Source: Norana najaformis
Taxonomy: Eukaryota; Annelida; Clitellata; Crassiclitellata; Hormogastridae
Assembly: GCA_964023275.1 (NCBI GenBank)
Contig: OZ029919.1
Coordinates: 7,354,903-7,418,902, forward strand
Direction: 5' to 3'
Length of the DNA: 64,000 bases
This document shows, in pieces, positions 1-11,004 of this stretch. The notes under the pieces were generated by a model. It saw only the letters and a program-made list of their open reading frames with translations, did not search any database and was not told the DNA's origin. Position 1 is the stretch's first letter. Each line of letters starts with the position of its first letter. Both the position numbers and the translations under genes were made by a program.

Positions 1-540
1 AGCTTCGAGAGGAAGCCAGAGTAATCACCGAACGAAGAAAGGTAAAAAATAAGCGGAAGTCCACGGTTGGTTCGGTGACACGATAGATCATGGCGCCGGG
101 CAGGAAGTTATGAGAGAGGGTAGAGAGTTGGAGGATGGTGGGAGATAGTGGGGCAGGATGAGGAAGAAATAAGCGACGGATGAGAGAAATCTACATAAGG
201 TCATCGTCAGCTGCGGACGACTGGTGACGTGGATTGGGAACGAAATCTTAGGATTGGACGGGATGAGGAAGCCGAACAAGACGACAAAGAGTAAGAAGAA
301 GAAGAGATGGAAGAACAAAAGGACGATGGAAGAACAGTAAAAAGAAAAGGAAGAAGAAAAGATACAGATCACAAAGGAATAATGGAAGGAGTAGCAGCAG
401 GAAAATGGGCTATTTTGGAAAAGGATGAAAGAACAAGGAAAAGTGCTGAAGTATCGGCATGACCGAAAACGGTAGGGCTGTATGGCTGGCTGGCCGACCC
501 ACTCACTCACCTACCTACGTAACTCATCCACCCACCCAGT
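1..540. other. purine-rich intergenic DNA, no gene seen
   Basis: The plus strand is strongly A/G-rich between about 240 and 460. The open frames in it are low-complexity (Phe/Ser/Leu-rich on the minus strand), have no domain, and look like by-products of base composition. Confidence 0.6.
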
Positions 541-792
541 AACTTGCTCGCTCGCTTATTAACTCACTTACCCACTCTCATTCCTCTCTCGTCCAATCAC
601 TCATTTAGTCACTCAGTCATTCAGTCACTCACTCACTCTCACTTCTCTCTGTCCACTCACTCACTTAGTCACTCGCTCACTCACTCACTCACTCACTCAC
701 TCACTCACTCTCTCACTCTCACCTCTCTCGTCCACTCATTCACTTAGTCACTCACTTAGTCACTCACTCACCCACCCACTCACTCACTCACA
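541..792. repeat. (TCAC)n microsatellite
   Basis: Degenerate CTCACTCA tetranucleotide repeat, purest at about 680-720. It is open in several frames as a Ser/His/Leu-rich string, which is not a gene. Confidence 0.9.
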
Positions 793-1235
793 TATGAAAT
801 GATTAACGAGGGTCGAGTGTTAGGAGAAGCGGAAGAAAAGCACAAGGCACACATGGCCGCGTAATTGACTGACTGACCGACGGACGGAAGGATGGATAGG
901 CTGAAAAATTCATCACCGAATGTTGGAAGAAAGGAGGAGTGCAACGAAGGCGCGGACCAAACAGGATGAGAGGGACCTAGGGGAAAAGTGAGGAGGAGAC
1001 TAAAGGAGGAAGAAATATGGATACAAGAGCAGAAACAAGAGGAGGATCAATCAGAAAGAAGAGGATTAGGACGAGGAGAGCAGAAAAGAGAAATAGGGAG
1101 GAGAACTGGCGAGCGGAGATAGGGAGATAGTTTCAGTTATCGATGGAATTACTGCGACGAGTGTTTAATTAAGAGACGCGGAAAACGATGAAAAATTGAT
1201 GAAGCCATAACAGCTTCGGCGGCGAATTAGTTAGT
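793..1235. other. purine-rich intergenic DNA, nothing recognised
   Basis: A/G-rich plus strand without a recognisable ORF, RNA or element. It leads into the GGAA repeat that follows. Confidence 0.5.
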
Positions 1236-1620
1236 CTTCTAACCCCGAAGAAGGAAGGAAGGAAGAAAGAAAGAAAGGAAGGGAGAAAGTAAAGAATGAA
1301 GGAAGGTAGATAGGAAGGAAGGAAGGAAGGAAGGAAGGAAGGAAGAGATGAAGGAAGAAAAGATGGAAGAAAAGAAAGCAGGAAGGTAGAAAGGAAGGTA
1401 GGAAGAATGGAAGGAATGAAGAAAGAAAGTGAAGAAGAAAGGAAGAAATAAAGGAAAGAAGGAAGGAAGAATGGAAGGAAGGAAGGAAAGAAGGAAGGAA
1501 TGAAAAATGGAAAGGAGGAAGGAATGAAGATCAGAAGAAAGTAATAAAGAAAGGAAGAAAAGAAGAAAGGAAAGAGCGAAGGGAAGAAAAAGAGCAGGCG
1601 ATGCAGGAAGTCAACGGGAG
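1236..1620. repeat. (GGAA)n microsatellite
   Basis: Imperfect GGAA/GGAAG repeat on the plus strand, purest at about 1310-1345. The minus strand reads as Phe/Leu/Ser/Pro-rich open frames of over 170 codons that overlap in two frames, as expected for a repeat rather than a gene. GGAA tracts are potential ETS-factor sites, but nothing here shows use. Confidence 0.9.
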
Positions 1621-2039
1621 AGAGAGGGAGAAATGGAGGGAGAGAGTCGAGGAAGAGGATTGTGGGCCTCGGCGCCGATACTGAGCAACCGTCAATGAAC
1701 AAAAGTCATTAGAACAAATGCACTTAGACTCCACGACCACAATTAGCTTCTTATAAGCAACAGAGAAAGAGAAGGAGGAGGGGAAGAAAAAAGAAGGGAA
1801 AGAAAAGGAGTAAGACGAAGAAAAGAAAGGGGCAAAGAAGGAAGAGGAAGGAATAACTGAGGAGGCGAGGGAAAGAAGCAACTTGGCAAGAGAATGAGAA
1901 GGCGGACTGTGTTCAATTAGTCCTTCGCAAGTGACAGCAGCCCGGAGGATTATATAAGGATGGCAGCAAGGAGAACAGTTCTGGGAGTCAACGGAAAATA
2001 CAGATTCAAAGGAGTACAAAGAATTAAAGGAAGCGAAAG

Positions 2040-2400
2040 GTTCAGTGAAGCAGAGAGTCAAAGGAGTATAGAGTCAGAGAAGTAGGAGTCAAAGGACTAC
2101 AGAATCAGAAGTAAAAAGTCAAAGGAGTAGAGAGTCAAAGGAGTAGAGAGTCAAAGGAGTAAAGAGTCAAAGGAGTAAAGAGTCAAAGGAGTAAAGAGTC
2201 AAAGGAGTAAAGAGTCAAAGGAGTAGAGATTCAAAGAAGTAAAGAGTCAAAGGAGTAGAGAGTCAAAGGAGTTGAGAGTCAAAGGAGTTGAGAGTCAAAG
2301 TAGTAGAGTCAAAGGTGCAGATAGTCCAAGAAGTAGGAGTCAAAGAATTAAGGGGTCAAAGGAGTAGAGAGTCAAAAGAGTAGAGAGTCAAATATGAGAA
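2040..2400. repeat. 16-bp minisatellite
   Basis: About 20 head-to-tail copies of a 14-16 bp unit, consensus GAGTCAAAGGAGTAAA, very regular at 2120-2240 and decaying on both sides. It continues the strand-asymmetric purine block that starts near 880. Confidence 0.92.
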
Positions 2401-3320
2401 CGAAGCAGAGAAATTGGAAAAAATCAGACGAAGACGGCTAAGAATGAAGAGTGAAAGAAGAAGGAAAGTGAAGGGCAAACAAGAGGAGCGAAAGTCAATC
2501 ACTACCGCAGGGGGGGTAATATGAAGGATGTTTACCTGCAAAAGATGATAGCTCAACGTCGATTATTTAGAGGGAGCCACTTACGTGCGGCGCTCAACTT
2601 GCATAATCCGTTTATTCATACCGCCTTCAAAACGTCACATCTTATATCCGGCATTAAAATATCGGCTCTCCTAAAAAATACTTATTTAAAATGCGAAGGA
2701 CGAGACGAAAAGGAAGACAATTACGAGCTAAAGTGTACATCGAGTACTCGCGAGTACTCGGCTACTCGCGAGTACTCGATTCCGAAAAAGGATCGAGTTG
2801 TTTTCAGTACTCGAGAATTCAGCTATATTCATTGTTCAGTAACTATTTCAGTCAATTAAAAGCAAGTCCAGCTCAAAGCCTCAATGGAATGCCCTCAGTG
2901 CCACCTGTTATCAATTTCAGATGTGGGAGCCTGGGGTTTGGGTATTGCGATATAGGCGATTTAGGCGATACAGGGTTTTGCCTGCTTTGTCAGCATGCCA
3001 ACGCTCTCACACTTAAAAGCTTTCTACATGTCTACGTGGCTCTTCTTCCCATCTCAAATTTTGGATTCTGTTTTTTACCCGACCACCTGTTTCTGACAGC
3101 CTCATAAAGGATTATAATTCAAAGCTAGTGAAATACTACTGGGTGAGATCTACGTCCACACTTCATATATTCTGAGTAGCCTAAGTTGACTGCGACACGG
3201 TGATCTAGTCATAAATGCTTGTCTGTGACTGAAAGTCATGAAGGAGGAGAAATAAAACAAAGCAACCGGTTGTTGTTGAAAAGTAATAAATAATATTTTG
3301 GTTCCAGCTAGAGAGATATG
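2400..3320. other. intergenic DNA, no gene seen
   Basis: Mixed-composition sequence. At 2737-2815 the word GAGTACTCG occurs in overlapping direct and inverted arrangements. A related patch with the words CTCGAGTACTCG is at 5238-5290, so this is probably a diverged repeat. Open frames here (up to about 138 codons) show no recognisable domain. Confidence 0.4.
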
Positions 3321-3321
3321 A

Positions 3322-3462
3322 GATCGTAATCGTAATCTCGAGATTTCTACAGCGCCCAATGAAAGCCACGTCACGGGGACCAGCTTATTCACAGGCACTC
3401 AGTCAAAACCAAATCCACAGACAAAAAAGGTTCGGTTCCAGGTCAAGATCCAAAAGTCAGGA
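3322..3462 (-). repeat. LINE 3' tail, family A
   Basis: Read on the minus strand this has the family A order: 'ATCTTGACCTGGAACCGAA', a TTTTGACTGAGTGCCTGTGAATAAGC core, a GGGCGCTGTAGAAATCTCGA end, and a GATTACGATTACG microsatellite. Other copies of the same order lie near 21,030, 23,050, 24,082, 24,514, 32,348, 32,848, 36,808 and 38,868. At 32,348 and 53,735 it directly follows reverse transcriptase-type coding sequence, so I read it as a LINE 3' untranslated tail. Confidence 0.75.
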
Positions 3463-3734
3463 TAGACTTAGGAGGATCAGCTTTAATATGGGTAAACCGC
3501 AATATGTTGAGTAGCTATCGGAGTCATATGCGGAAAGGATGTGATTTATACAGAAATGCTGTTTCTGATTCTTCCTTAAGTAGATTTTAAATTGAGAAAT
3601 CGCCTATGATAAGTCATGGCTATGGCGGGCGCTAAGGGAACTTATTAGGACTGCGCTACAGTAATTACAGAGTAGCCTTATAAATAAGTTTAATTAAGTT
3701 GCCGACTATATGCATGCTATATATATTATAGATA

Positions 3735-3762
3735 TATACATGATATATATATATATATATAT
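3735..3762. repeat. (AT)n microsatellite
   Basis: Short AT dinucleotide run. It abuts the broken 5' end of the LINE fragment that starts at about 3763. Confidence 0.85.
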
Positions 3763-5155
3763 ACGCTCGACCGAGATGTTGTACGACGGCGCCTGGCAGA
3801 GAGTCCACTCCGTCAATCGACTCTTGAAGAAGACCTTTCTTCCGATGAATTGTTTGATCTTTATGAATCTGCTCTTCGTCTTATAATTGATGATATCCTT
3901 CCACTACTCTCGGCCCGTAGGCGGCGTAGTCCGACCACTCCATGGTTCGATTTGGAGTGCAGAACCATGCGCAGGAAGGTTAGGCGGGCTGAACGACTCT
4001 ACAGGCGGACTGGTCAGGCCAGTGATCGCTCTGAATGGATTAGACTCTTACGGGAAAAACACTTTTTTCAAGGCAAAGAACAGAGCTATTGGGAGGCTGT
4101 AATTGCCCGGCATTCGGGGGACAGTCGGCGACTCTGGAACGACCTCTCCTCCATGCTTGGTCGTGATGGAGACTCTATGACCCCAAATTTCACTGCTGCT
4201 GACTACGCGCGCTATCTGGCTGATAAGGTCGCAGATGTTCGACGTGCGACAGAAGGTCCCCTCTCTTCCGGAGTACACCACGACTCAGTATCAATTCGAC
4301 AGCTTTAGAGCGGTAACCGCCGCTGAACTCAGGTCACTCCTTCTGTCCTCCCAACAAAGACATGCTCTCTGGACCCGATTCCAACCTTTCTTCTTCAGGA
4401 GCTTGTCGATGATCCCCTTCAATTCCTACTCCGGCTCTGTAATTCATTGCTCTCCGAGGGGCATCTACCTCTTAGTCAGAAGCGGGCTATCGCCAAACCA
4501 CACCTTAAAAAGCTCGGATTGGATCCTGAAGATGTGAGTAGCCACCGCCCAGTCTTCAAAGTCTCATTTCTCTCAAAGATCATCGAGAAAATAGTCGCAC
4601 AGCAGGCAGTCTTCTATCTCGACTCAAGTAATCTCATGCCAAAGCGTCAGTCCGGTTTAGGAAGGGCCATTCGACTGAGACGGTGGTCCTTCGACTTGTC
4701 TCCGACATCTATGATGCAATCGACGCAGGGAAGGTCACGCTGCTCGCTCTCCTCGATGTAAGCGCAGCATTTGACACTGTGGATCATCAGATTCTCCTGA
4801 CTCGACTCGAAACCTCTTATGGTTTTGCGGGCCAGACGCTCGAATGGATACGCTCTTTCCTCGACGGGAGGACTTTGAGGCTTGAGATTGGGACGGATGC
4901 ATCGAGCTGAATACCGGTTCTCTGTGGCGTGCCACAGGGTTCAGTTCTCGGGCCACTCCTCTGCACACTCTATACTGCCGATCTAACCCAGGTGGTCACA
5001 GCTCTCGGTGCACTGGTTCATCAATATGCCGATGATGTGCAGATATATGCACTTGCCATCCAAGTCTCAAGACGTTCCTATTTAGAGACCGTTAGGTAGC
5101 CGTGCTGCAGCGCCTTTGTGAGTTACTTAAAAGGCGCTTTATAAATTTAGTGATA
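3763..5155 (+). mobile_element. 5'-truncated, decayed LINE with reverse transcriptase
   Basis: Plus-strand non-LTR retrotransposon remnant, probably of the CR1/L2/Jockey group. The part from 3763 to about 4305 encodes an endonuclease-to-RT linker rich in Arg, with PWFDLECRTMRRKVRRAERL. RT pieces follow in shifting frames: SKIIEKIVAQQ near 4575, AFDTVDHQILLTRL (motif A, catalytic Asp) at about 4768, [12 protein letters not shown] (motif B) at about 4926, and YADD (motif C) at about 5025. After motif C the sequence jumps to a short C-terminal end (LFRDR then stop) and a 3' tail with AAGGCGCTTTATAAAT at about 5131. The rest of the thumb region is therefore deleted. Frameshifts and stops make it non-functional. 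The assignment to RT is secure; the clade is inferred. Confidence 0.9.
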
Positions 5156-5190
5156 CATACATACATACATACATACACACACTATTCGCG
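5156..5190. repeat. (ATAC)n microsatellite at a LINE 3' end
   Basis: TACA repeats directly follow the 3' tail of the LINE fragment, in the position where CR1/L2-type elements end in short tandem repeats. Confidence 0.85.
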
Positions 5191-5424
5191 CATATATATC
5201 TATATATGCACGAGTAATGACATAACAGACCCATACAACTCGAGAATACTCGAGTACTCGACAAAATACTCGATAGAGTATTCGATTTCAGAAATACTAG
5301 ATAGCGGCAGCCCTACATACAGAGGGAGGCACGCGCACAGAATTAATTGTTGATGCGACAGCCTATGACGTAGTAGTCGTTGAAAGTGGCGCTGTCGGCG
5401 GCTGGAGTTGCAATTACTGCAATT

Positions 5425-5505
5425 AAGTTCGACTGGTAGACAGAGAGAGACAGAGAGACAGAGAGACAGAGAGAGAGAGACAGAGAGAGAGACAGAGAGA
5501 GACCG
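5425..5505. repeat. (GAGACA)n-type microsatellite
   Basis: Imperfect GACAGAGA repeat. On the minus strand it reads Ser/Leu/Cys-rich and has no other content. Confidence 0.85.
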
Positions 5506-5599
5506 GTCGATGGAATAAAAATGGCTCAGTTGCTGTCATTGTAACCTTACCCGCCTCAACGCGAACCCTTCTCTTGTCTACTCCCCTCTGAGCCGATGA

Positions 5600-5882
5600 C
5601 ACGCAATTCGTCTTCATTTGCTGGATTCCTGCGGATAATAATTATGACAACGCATCGGAAACGACGCAGTACGCAACGCGCCCGATAAAAGCGCCCCGCC
5701 GGCACCTTTCACGGACAACTCCCACTGGCACTACATCGCCCGCTATTAACTTAGCACTCGTAAAACACACAGCTGGCCATTGTCTCCAGCAGAAGCGAAC
5801 GTATTGCTACCTCAACACCACTTCAGCTGAAACCTCAACCTCATACTGCCCGAGTGAAAACCTAGATGCCAACCCACTCTAA
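5600..5882 (+). other. unassigned open stretch of about 93 codons
   Basis: From about 5600 to a TAA at about 5880 one plus-strand frame is open and not low-complexity (for example ETTQYATRPIKAPRRHL). I do not recognise it. No convincing start or splice sites fix it as an exon, so treat it as an unexplained open frame. Confidence 0.2.
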
Positions 5883-5939
5883 CAGATGCGTTCATTCGTC
5901 TTAAATTGGGTCCTTGCCTAGCCCCCAGTTTCCACCAGT

Positions 5940-6260
5940 GCACAGTGGTAAATGCTAGATGTAAATGTAAATGTATACGTTTTCTTGTAACAACCGTATA
6001 GTAATAGCAGGGGTAGTAGTAGTAATAGTAGTAGTTGTTGTAGTAGTAGTTGTTTGTCCTTGTCGTCATCTTCATGTATGTTTCTTTTATTTTCTCTGCT
6101 AATAAGCGAGGAATTCGAAGATCATACAGCTTTATTAATCGACCGTATGGCCTCGACCCTGCTCATTTTGCAATGATTTTATCGGATGAGATCCTTCACC
6201 ATCGCTGGCCATTTGAATGCGCGCCACACCATTTAAGGTTCCCGTGCACGGACCGTGTTA
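5940..6260 (+). repeat. dispersed repeat, family E (interrupted copy)
   Basis: Shares with 11,875 and 32,193 the words GTAAATGTA, CCGTATGGCCTCGACC, CTCATTTT, GAGATCCTTCACCA and TTTGAATG. A GTA trinucleotide run (6000-6055) and unrelated DNA split this copy. A reverse copy is at 53,612. Confidence 0.7.
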
Positions 6261-6299
6261 GATGGCTGTGCCCACAAGGGACGTAGCCGTCTCGCTAAT

Positions 6300-7260
6300 T
6301 GAATCCTGAAACTTAATGAAGCTTCAGATGATCTACAGATCATTGAATATGATGTATCTTAATTAAAAGCAGATTCTACATATTTGCTGCAGTTCCTACA
6401 GACATAAATTGTCTGTTATTTGGCAGAGTCATATGTTGTCAAATGAAATTATATTAGGCTGCGCCAAGTACTCTAATATGTTCGTTTAAAGTAGTTCTGG
6501 GCCGGTTTAACCGATACTGGACCGATATGGCGATGCTCAGATAAACCTAAGCCGAAACTGAACCGACTTTGAATGAAAACCAAGAAATCAAGCCAAGCGC
6601 AAACCGATACCGACTTAAAAACCGACACCGAACCAACTGTAGATTATAGTAGGCTATAGCTGCACAAATTGTCTGATGATTCGGTGACTGCATTTATTCA
6701 TTCACTTCTTTTTCGCACTTGCTACTCAGAAAATTTGAGTTTAGGGGGGGGGGGAAAACTTGTCCAGGGTCGTTACGCGGAGTCCACTCAGCAAGCGCGA
6801 AGCCTCAGTCGTTAGATGACAGACACACCGCGCCACCAAACAGACGACCACGCTGTACAGTATCAGACAGTATTTAGAGTCTTATAGCAATACGACAGTG
6901 CCTACGTTTAGTAGACATGACTTTTTTCGGATTATTGTAAAAGTCGTCCGCCTAATCTAATCAAGTTCTAACTTTCCCATCTGCTTTTCCATTAATTGAG
7001 ATTAGATTAGAAGAGAGAAACACTCTCTACTCCTCTCTCGTAAATTCATGCTTTTTATTAGCTTCATTTTCTGCCGGGTGAAGGAAAAGGAGAGGGAACG
7101 GAGAAGAACGAAGGGGTGAAGGAGCCACAAAGTACCTGGATTAGGCTGCCAAAGCTGTCCATATGAAGCAGCAATTTGTCATAAAGATGCAACTGGCGAT
7201 CGCCTAATAGAACCGCTGGACGGCGTTTTAAATTTCTTGGCCTTTCGACCACAATTACAG
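6300..7260. other. intergenic DNA, no gene seen
   Basis: No recognised gene. It contains an ACCGA-rich patch at 6500-6640 (ACCGATA/ACCGACT words, a degenerate short tandem) and a ten-base G run at about 6744. AGATTAGATTAGA words lie near 7005. Confidence 0.4.
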
Positions 7261-7269
7261 TGACACGAA

Positions 7270-7735
7270 CGATAACATCAATGATGAAGACGACGACAAA
7301 AACAACTACAACTACTACTATAACACGAAAATATCAAGATAATGACAATATTGGTAAAGCTGTATGCTCTTCAAATTCCTCGCTCATTAGCAGTGAAAAT
7401 AAAAGTAACATAAATGAAGATGACGACAAACAATAACAATCACAACAACGACAACAACCACTACTACTACCATTACCACTACTACCATTACCACTACTAC
7501 TACTACTACTACAAAAAAACATCGCGACAACAACAACAATATTAATAATAACGATAATAATAATATTAATAACGATAATAATGATGATAATAACGATAAT
7601 AATAATAACAACAATAACAACAATAATAACGATAATAATGATGATGATGATGATATTGACAATGAAAATGATAGTGATAATGATAACGATAACCATAGCG
7701 ATAACGACAATGATAATGATAATACTAACAAAACT
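7270..7735. repeat. compound trinucleotide repeat (ACA/ACT/AAT/GAT)
   Basis: A chain of trinucleotide motifs changing from CAA to CTA to AAT and GAT. The open frames on both strands (poly Ile/Val, poly Leu/Ser) are produced by the repeat. Confidence 0.9.
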
Positions 7736-7739
7736 CTAT

Positions 7740-8720
7740 TCTGCTCAGATTCCTCGCTCAGTGCTTAGTGAGCATTCGAAAAAGGCGCAATATAAACATC
7801 TATGTCAAGCTCTACGCATCCGCACATGGATAAATATTTGTGCAGACGTTACGTAGGTCGAAGAAACGAATGCTGTACATAAATTCCAATTGAGCAGTCG
7901 TCATAATACGACATCCGAACGGAAAATACCCTAAGCCGATGAACACCGGGGGTCCACTGCTTTGACATCTTACCTAGGGCCACAGCGGATCAGGACTTAA
8001 GTGGGTGGACGAGCCTTAAAGGCTTCGCAGGACTAAGACTGGCTTTAAGGCTTCTTTAAGCCGCATCCTCCTCTTTATGCGCATTTGACAGGTTCTTTAA
8101 AGACGCTATATAAATGGCTAGATACGTACCGGAAGCGCAAAGGCTTCGGGATGCTAAACGAGTCTTGGAGGGTGAGGCTTCGCGTGCTAGGGTACTTCGT
8201 CGCTGTATTTGAAACTGATGAGGTATTAAGGAATTAAATTATCCATCTACGCACTCATTATCCCACCAGTCGAGCCTCCTTCGTGTCTCAGCACTTTTCT
8301 AGGGGTTGCGTCTGAAAGATTTCATCGTCAATGTTCCAAGAAGACAAGGAGGAGGAGGAAGAAGAAGAGGAAGAGGGAGGAAGAGAATGAAGGAAAAGCA
8401 GTGGAGTTATTCTTCTCAGCCTCATTCAACTCTGCTTCCTCGTTATCCATTTTCTCTTCTTTTCATTCGATGTCATTCCGCCTACTTGTCCTTCTCCTCG
8501 CCCTCCTATTCCTCGTCCTTTTGGTCATCCTCATCATCCTCTTCCTCCTCTTCATTCACCGCCGACATTCCATGGATCCCATGGAATAAGCGGGACTCGA
8601 GTTGAATGGCAAAAATGCATTTCACGCCTCTATGACTTGTGCCGAATTAGAAGCATCGCCTCAAAGACTTACACCCCACCCTTCTCCTCAACACACTTCG
8701 CAGGAATCGTTTGGATCGAA
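7740..8720. other. intergenic DNA with a LINE-type tail and CT-rich patch
   Basis: GACGCTATATAAAT at about 8102 resembles the 3' ends of LINEs elsewhere in the window. A GA-rich patch (8340-8400) is followed by a CT-rich patch (8430-8560). No domain is visible in the short open frames. Confidence 0.4.
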
Positions 8721-8723
8721 GGC

Positions 8724-8778
8724 GGACGGACGGACGGACGGACGAACGGACGAACGGACGAGCGGACGAACGGACAAA
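8724..8778. repeat. (GGAC)n microsatellite
   Basis: About 13 units of GGAC/GAAC tetranucleotide. Confidence 0.85.
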
Positions 8779-8894
8779 GGCGCCGTTTTTCGGTCTAATG
8801 CGTCGCTGAAACGAAACCCAGCAGAGGAAGAAAAATTCTCGTTCAATCACAGCGGCGCCATCTATTCAGAAGCCACATAACTGTCATCGATAAT

Positions 8895-9058
8895 TATGCA
8901 TATATATATATGTATGTAGGTATGTATGTATGCATGTATGTATGTATGTATACATGTATGTATGTATGTATGTATATATGTATGTATCTATATATGTATG
9001 TATGTATGTATGCATGCATGTATGTAAGTATGTATGTATGTATATATGCATGCGTGTG
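8895..9058. repeat. (TATG)n microsatellite
   Basis: TATG repeat with TGCA variants. It faces the complementary ATAC array at 9235-9390. Confidence 0.92.
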
Positions 9059-9234
9059 TCTTATACAGATCTTATACGTAATGCATATGTAGGCCTATGT
9101 ATATATATATATATATAACACTAGGCTATGCACACAGCAATACATCATACTTCAAGGTCAGGTACCTTTCTGCTATACAATAGTAAGAGCTTTGGGAAGG
9201 TACTTAACAGAGTTAAGTGTCTCAAAATAGTACA

Positions 9235-9395
9235 TACAAGCATGCATACTTATATACATACTTGCATGCATGCATTCATATATGCATACATACATACATG
9301 CATACATACATACATACATACATGCATACTTACATACATACATGTATACATACATACATACATGCAAACATATATACATACATTTACACATATGA
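9235..9395. repeat. (ATAC)n microsatellite
   Basis: ATAC repeat, the reverse complement of the array about 180 bp upstream, so the pair forms a long imperfect inverted repeat. Confidence 0.92.
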
Positions 9396-9627
9396 TGATC
9401 GACCTCTATATATATTTTTTAAAAACTCGGTTTAAATAATTTATTTCTGTATATTCAGGTCTATAATATCAATATGTAAAATCATTATGCATTCGTGTCA
9501 CATCAATTGACATACAATTTGAAACAAAAACACTGAAATATGGAGATTTGAAATATGAATATTAAGATACGGGATTAGAATTATATTAATATAAGCCATA
9601 ATTACTAACGCATGGAGACTGAAGTAG

Positions 9628-9654
9628 TCAGAGAGAGACAGACAGACAGTAGTC

Positions 9655-9686
<32 letters not shown>

Positions 9687-9712
9687 TGACTGACTGACAC
9701 ACAGATAGACAG
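9628..9712. repeat. (AGAC)n microsatellite
   Basis: GACAGACA/GACTGACT tetranucleotide run. Confidence 0.88.
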
Positions 9713-9747
9713 ACATATTAACATAGATTATTATTAATTAATTAATA

Positions 9748-10030
9748 ATTATGGCGCCGGTGTCTAATGCTCAAGGCATCAATGAATGGCGCACCAAAGC
9801 CAAACCGAGACCAGGTCAACACGAAGAAAGCAAGTCCATTGAAACAGGAAGACATCCCATGGAGGAGGATAAGCCGACTGAAAAGGCGAATCTTAAGTTT
9901 AGAACTAAACCACAACAAAGACTGAGCAGAACGAACAGACGAAGGAAGATAATTCAAAAATTCTTGTCCACAAAAAACAGTTCTAGTTTTTCACATAACC
10001 AAAGAAAAGAGGAAATCGGATGAACTGCTT
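9748..10030 (-). repeat. dispersed repeat, family C-like
   Basis: On the minus strand it ends in GCCATTGATGCCTTGAGCAT, GACACCGGCGCCAT and an AATTATTAATTA tail. This is the same order as family C copies near 27,340 and 46,440. A 90-codon plus-strand frame lies in it without a recognised domain. Confidence 0.5.
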
Positions 10031-10279
10031 GAATACCAAGTCTGGAGAAAGTCCTACTAATAAAAAGACAATAACATATAGAGATATCAACATCGAGGCT
10101 AACATTATAGAGATTAATAATAAATAATTAACATAACATAATCCCTAACACTTCGTAGCATCCATGGTACTATGAGTCCCATTTCAGGCGTTTTTACTCC
10201 TGATTCATAGATATTAAATTATTAGCTTTCGCCAGTTATTTTATCTTGATTAAAGTATGCGTCGTTTTGTGACTGTATG

Positions 10280-10425
10280 TACAGTGTATGTATGTATGCA
10301 TGTATGTATGTACGTATGTATGTATGAACGTACGTACGTATGTATGTATGTTTATATCTGAATATTTATTTAGCGCCTTTCTAGAACTTCACAGTGCTAG
10401 TAAATGTGTACAGAATCTGCATGAA
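10280..10425 (-). repeat. (TATG)n array fused to a LINE-type 3' tail
   Basis: TATG repeats at 10,280-10,350 are followed by ATTTATTTAGCGCCTTTCTAG, the reverse of a GGCGCT-AAATA tail. This is the same junction as at 5131-5190 read on the other strand. Confidence 0.6.
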
Positions 10426-10466
10426 GTTTCTTATTGGCGTTTTATTAATCGTGTTCTGTTCCTTAG

Positions 10467-10928
10467 CAAAGGAGAAGCTTTTCGTCGGCGGAGGGTTTCT
10501 ATGGCGACGGTTACCATGGACACGTCAGTGAAGACGACGTCACAAGAAAGGACCTCAGTTACAATCGTTCGTCGTTCCGTAATTCACTGCCGGTGACGTC
10601 ATCGAATCTGTGGCCGTTGCCTGGCAGGATGCCAAACCCTGGCTACAGTACCTACGATAAACACTTCGCTCCATCGTCTCGACTTCACACCCTCACCCTC
10701 CCGCAGCCGCCGAGGCTTCGCGAACCGGAACCTGTTTGGGCTCCACTGTCGCCGAAGACGGACGAACTTCATCCGACCGGAAACGGCGCCAGTTTGACGT
10801 CATCGGCCACGGTAGTTGCCAGGCAACGGCTGCAGCCGGGTTGCCGTAGCAACTGCTTCCATCGCGCTGAACCTGTTTACACGAATAGCCTGGCTGTTCT
10901 GCAGAGTCAACACACGCTGCTCATCTGA
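10467..10928 (+). CDS. candidate coding exon, unidentified (possible 3' exon)
   Basis: After a pyrimidine-rich stretch and TTAG at 10,463-10,466, one plus-strand frame is open for 153 codons to a TGA at 10,926-10,928. The translation is not low-complexity and includes LPGRMPNPGYSTYDKHFAP and PPRLREPEPVWAPLSP. Base composition is much more GC- and CpG-rich than its surroundings. From memory, the PLPGRxPxxGY string and the Tyr-Asn-Ser-type C-terminus weakly recall SPMIP6/SMRP1, a sperm microtubule inner protein. I could not find matching upstream exons, so this is a lead only. The same DNA holds CRE and RFX-type motifs and may instead be regulatory. Confidence 0.3.
   Translation, partial: QRRSFSSAEGFYGDGYHGHVSEDDVTRKDLSYNRSSFRNSLPVTSSNLWPLPGRMPNPGYSTYDKHFAPSSRLHTLTLPQPPRLREPEPVWAPLSPKTDELHPTGNGASLTSSATVVARQRLQPGCRSNCFHRAEPVYTNSLAVLQSQHTLLI
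10535..10853. promoter_or_regulatory. CRE and RFX (X-box) motif cluster in a GC-rich island
   Basis: Two perfect CRE palindromes TGACGTCA lie at 10,594-10,601 and 10,795-10,802, and a one-mismatch CGACGTCA at 10,535-10,542. Two RFX X-box palindromes, GTTGCCAGGCAAC (10,815-10,827) and GTTGCCGTAGCAAC (10,840-10,853), follow 12 and 37 bp after the second CRE. A weaker GTTACCATGGACAC is near 10,509. CREB/ATF and RFX factors bind such motifs, and RFX X-boxes are typical of cilium gene promoters. A regulatory role is inferred. Confidence 0.5.
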
Positions 10929-11004
10929 TGGCCGCGACAGAAATTAATCATGGCAGATCGGACCAACGCCGTCGTAGTCCATCGATCATCGGCGAAAGAT
11001 GGCG

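Noticed and set aside
7334..7731. Ile/Val-rich and Leu/Ser-rich membrane-like proteins
   Set aside because: Produced by AAT/GAT/ACA trinucleotide repeats in several frames.
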